The notes under the pieces: model-generated | Databases searched by the model: none | The model's input: the letters and a program-made list of their open reading frames with translations, nothing else | Told to the model about the DNA's origin: nothing | Assembly: GCA_963281255.1 (NCBI GenBank) | Contig: OY725493.1 | Span: forward strand, 1,859,550-1,923,549 | DNA length: 64,000 nucleotides | Source: Aphrocallistes beatrix | Taxonomy: Eukaryota; Porifera; Hexactinellida; Sceptrulophora; Aphrocallistidae | Direction: 5' to 3' | Part shown: positions 61,048-64,000 of the stretch, one piece after another | How positions within the stretch are numbered: the stretch's first letter is position 1 | Layout of the letters: each line of letters begins with the position of its first letter | Program-made: the position numbers and the translations under genes

Positions 61048-62137
61048 TATTGCTTCTTAGATGCGCTTTTCACATCCCAATCTAACAGAGTAGCAAGATT
61101 TAGAATGCTTCTTCCTTAGTAAGTAATCTACTGCTGCACTGTGTACATCTCTTGAGTGTACAGTATACAGTATAATAGAGCACTATATAGTTCATATGGT
61201 CTGATCATAACTGCAGTTGTTTGAAATAACCTCTCTGGCTACGTGAATGGAGACTTTGAATGCACCTTGGATAAGTATTATCCTGTGACCTGGGTTTGAA
61301 TTAGGTTGTAAGAAAACTAAGAAGTGTGTTGCATCTTGGACTTTTCAAAAATCTTTTTTAAGAATATTGTTTTTATCAATAGCATTGCTGTTCCATTTGT
61401 CAACCAAGTTTATACAATCTCGATATGTGTTGCCTATACTCAAATACGACCATTGTTAACCTTATCTGAGTAGAACAAACTGAGAGTAAATATTTTCAAG
61501 CTGAATTAAAATATTGAACCAAGGTAGATTTTAAAAGCTTGAATTCGAAATTTCTGAAAAATTTTTAAAGAGAGCAGTTTAACTAATTAAACTAGGAATG
61601 TTGCAAGTCATTTGGGGCAAGCCACATAAGTGTCAGACAACCCAGGACTAATTCGGGTTTGAAAAAACTGCTGCATATATTTTCTTTCATTATGGCAAGT
61701 TTCTCGATATCTGGTTTGAAGTTTAATTAAACCAACACATGAACCTTGAAACTATGTTTCAGTCATCGGACGCTGATCATACAATGATAATGTCATATTG
61801 AATTCTAGAATACTACGAACCTAAGCCCTGTGTTAATTTGGCGATAACGTCAATCGGAATCATAGTTGTTAACAACTTAATCATCCTTACCGCCTAAAAC
61901 GGAATCACCTTAAGATCATGAAAATATCTCTTTTATTGGTTACGTAGTAAATGTAATTATCCATGACTGTGAAATAGAATAAAATTTGCAAAATACTAAA
62001 TTAGAATTTGCTGAAACTTCATAAACTAAATCATGACAATATCAAAGCTATGTGATGAATAAAAAATTGAAAACATGTTTCAGCTAAACTAGTAAATATA
62101 CTTGGATGCATTTACAAAGGGAGCGTCTAATCTAAAA
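61048..62137. other. Intergenic DNA
   Basis: AT-rich. I see nothing supportable here. Confidence 0.5.
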
Positions 62138-63331
62138 TCAAAATATTTGAATCCAGTTCTTGGGAGTGTCGGATACTATCACCACTCTACCCGACCTCGT
62201 CACTGCAACACCTCTAGGCGTCTTCAATACACTTCCTGATTCGGCATTACTCTCAATGGTGTATTTCACATCTCCCTCAGAGCGTACAATGTTCACGGCA
62301 TCCTGTCTCCAGTTGCTCACCAGGAAATTACCAGCACAGTCTATGTTGAAGAAGAGTGGAGTTTCAATGGGCGTGGAACCGTTCAGAAAGTAGATATCCT
62401 GGCAAGGACTCCCGCTCATGTTGAACACGTGCATGCAAGGCTTGTTATTGTCTAACACGTAGACGTTGTCTCCATGTATCTTCACGTCCACGGGATGGCG
62501 GAGGAAGTCGCTTCCAAACGTGTGTTTGAACTCGAGATCAGAAGAGTATACTTTAACATTGTTATTGTTGATGTCAGTCACATATACCTCCCCATTATTT
62601 TCGTATACAGTGATCCCTTGTGGTTTGAATTTGTGTGTTGAATGTTCTTGATTCACTCCTAAATCGGAAACATTCTTGACGAAGTTAAGGTTGCTACTAC
62701 AATCATATCTCAACACATTATGTCCTGCCATATCAGTCACGTAAAGATTATTTTTATCCACAGCTATACCCCAAGGATCTTTCCATTTCTTGTCTTCGAA
62801 ATTTTGTTTGAATTCATAATCCATTGAGAATATATTGATTTGGTGGTTTCCGTTATCTACAATGTAGATAAGCTCCTGCTCTTCACTAATGCATACGCTT
62901 GTTGGCCGACTCAAATGGCAGTGTTCTATTGTTTGGATCGGCGACATCATGACGGAATATCTCGGCTCCACTTCTTTCACAATCTTACCAAGAACTGTAA
63001 TTTTCTCTTCAAAATCGCTTATATTGCATATAAATTTGATGGAGATGTTACCCATTTCACGAATTTCTTTTTTATTGAATTGTATCTTTTCCGAGAGATT
63101 TTCAAGTTTTTTGCCCTCAATAGAGTCTAAATCGACTTTAATCTGACCTATTCTGTCTTTTCTCTCTACCTCCTCCCCTGATACTTCATTTCTCAAGTTT
63201 TTGATCTCTGAAATCAATTCTGTCTTTCTGAATTGCAGGATTTCAATCAATTTGTCGAATTTTTGAATCGCAATCTTTTCAATTTCATCAAGTTGTACTA
63301 ATACTTTTGTATGTATTCGCGATTCGGCCAT
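62138..63331 (-). CDS. NHL-repeat protein with N-terminal coiled coil (TRIM-like without RING)
   Basis: An intronless 397-residue ORF starting at ATG 63331. Residues about 1-125 are a charged coiled coil. From about 140 on, five or more NHL-type repeats can be read, for example LSRPTSVCISEEQELIYIVD, WKDPWGIAVDKNNLYVTD, FKPQGITVYENNGEVYVTD, LRHPVDVKIHGDNVYVLD and LKTPRGVAVTRSGRVVIVSD, which would form a beta-propeller. No RING or B-box precedes the coil, so it lacks the ubiquitin-ligase part of TRIM-NHL proteins. NHL propellers bind RNA or protein. The substrate is unknown. Confidence 0.85.
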   Translation of the reverse strand: MAESRIHTKVLVQLDEIEKIAIQKFDKLIEILQFRKTELISEIKNLRNEVSGEEVERKDRIGQIKVDLDSIEGKKLENLSEKIQFNKKEIREMGNISIKFICNISDFEEKITVLGKIVKEVEPRYSVMMSPIQTIEHCHLSRPTSVCISEEQELIYIVDNGNHQINIFSMDYEFKQNFEDKKWKDPWGIAVDKNNLYVTDMAGHNVLRYDCSSNLNFVKNVSDLGVNQEHSTHKFKPQGITVYENNGEVYVTDINNNNVKVYSSDLEFKHTFGSDFLRHPVDVKIHGDNVYVLDNNKPCMHVFNMSGSPCQDIYFLNGSTPIETPLFFNIDCAGNFLVSNWRQDAVNIVRSEGDVKYTIESNAESGSVLKTPRGVAVTRSGRVVIVSDTPKNWIQIF

Positions 63332-64000
63332 ATTGTGAATTACTCATTTATGATGGTATCTACCTATATATTCTACTCGTATTACTAACACTAGATCTTA
63401 CATTTCACATTAAACCCACCAGGTCTGAATTATTCTCATAACTGTTGAGTCGAAAAGTTTTATCAGATTTCAGTTTTTTTATAAACTTTTCTTGAACGTT
63501 TTATGAGTCAATGTATATCAATTTTCAGTCCAGGTTCCAAGGGACAGGTATTTTGAATTATATAGATTTAAAAGTAAAATCTCCTACAAAACCCGCCTTC
63601 TACTTGACTGGGAAAGCTGGGGTTAAACAAAAAACAATGCTACAATTGTGAAAAATTTTACTTCATTAATTAATACAAAGTTACCAAAACCTCTAAAGAA
63701 CCGCCGTAGGAAGTGTTGGTGTTTCTCAACATATCTCCAAAAGTTTCCATAATTACTGTGAACCAATAACAATCCTGATTAGTATTTCTTAGCACAAATG
63801 TATTACTCAATTAGTAAAGTACTGCTCTGTCTGGTATCAGCTGAGGTGTATTTCCTATGTTTTACCATCCAGATAAGTTTAAACAAAATATCCCATTACT
63901 CTTTCCTCTTACTAAGCTAATTTGTACTTTTAGAAATCTTAATATTAATTGGTCACTAGGCTAAATTTTATACTTGTGTTACGACATTTCCTGTTTGGGT
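63332..64000. other. Intergenic DNA to window end
   Basis: The NHL gene's upstream region, then AT-rich sequence without a recognised feature. Confidence 0.5.

Noticed and set aside
60706..61119. 137-codon ORF on + strand
   Set aside because: It overlaps the minus-strand two-TM ORF, which has the more protein-like composition; neither is certain, and this is the weaker.
1..64000. tRNA, snRNA or rRNA genes
   Set aside because: No B-box (GGTTCGANTCC) with matching cloverleaf, and no snRNA or rRNA core sequence, was recognised by eye; tRNAscan-SE and Infernal would be decisive.
1..64000. Bacterial contamination
   Set aside because: GT-AG introns, spliceosomal and chromatin genes and animal-type domain content run through the window.

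Overview
The window is nuclear DNA from an animal with a compact genome. It carries metazoan-type genes (RPL18A, EFTUD2, NUDT18, DNAJC8, NUBP1, USP30-like, MRGBP, an ankyrin-TRP channel, a sacsin-like protein, a very-large-GTPase and an NHL-repeat protein). Introns are few and mostly 59-260 bp with GT-AG ends, intergenic DNA is AT-rich, and small inverted-repeat elements are common. Eukaryotic RdRP together with VLIG and sacsin-like genes points to a non-bilaterian animal. A sponge, perhaps a glass sponge, is my best guess; the sequence does not prove it.

Layout. 1-3553: 3' part of a sacsin-like gene. 3.6-6.3 kb: composite repeat (large inverted repeat, a pogo-like MITE, a broken mariner-type transposase and a 12-bp palindromic satellite). 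6.5-27 kb: mostly ordinary genes on the + strand (RPL18A, ankyrin-TRP channel, SAM-domain protein, EFTUD2 in 7 exons, ubiquitin-like/helical-repeat protein, NUDT18, THEG-repeat protein), separated by foldback elements. 27.4-35.1 kb: the centrepiece, one intronless 2589-codon gene. In order it encodes a RIG-I-type zinc RNA-end-binding domain, a DECH-box RIG-I/Dicer-class helicase, a eukaryotic two-barrel RNA-dependent RNA polymerase (DLDGD), a poly(A)-polymerase/TUTase-type nucleotidyltransferase and an unassigned C-terminal region of about 550 residues. 35.5-37.2 kb: three nested foldback elements. 37.4-42.4 kb: an intact VLIG-type giant GTPase. 42.8-64 kb: DNAJC8, a 1535-aa tail-anchored protein of unknown family (minus), NUBP1 (minus), USP30-like, MRGBP, a sirtuin in 5 exons, an MFS transporter, a doubtful two-TM ORF (minus) and an NHL-repeat protein (minus).

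How they fit together. The helicase-RdRP-nucleotidyltransferase protein joins in one chain activities that work as separate subunits in known small-RNA amplification complexes: Rdp1/Hrr1/Cid12 in fission yeast, and EGO-1 or RRF-1 with DRH-3 and CDE-1 in nematodes. It adds an RNA-end sensor at the N terminus. It lies beside an interferon-inducible-type giant GTPase gene and a long nested inverted repeat able to form hairpin RNA. I infer a candidate RNA-silencing or antiviral locus. Other genes are housekeeping: splicing (EFTUD2, DNAJC8), translation (RPL18A), Fe-S assembly (NUBP1), chromatin (MRGBP, sirtuin) and nucleotide sanitation (NUDT18). Several start codons lie shortly downstream of splice-acceptor-like sequences, which suggests 5'UTR introns or spliced-leader trans-splicing.
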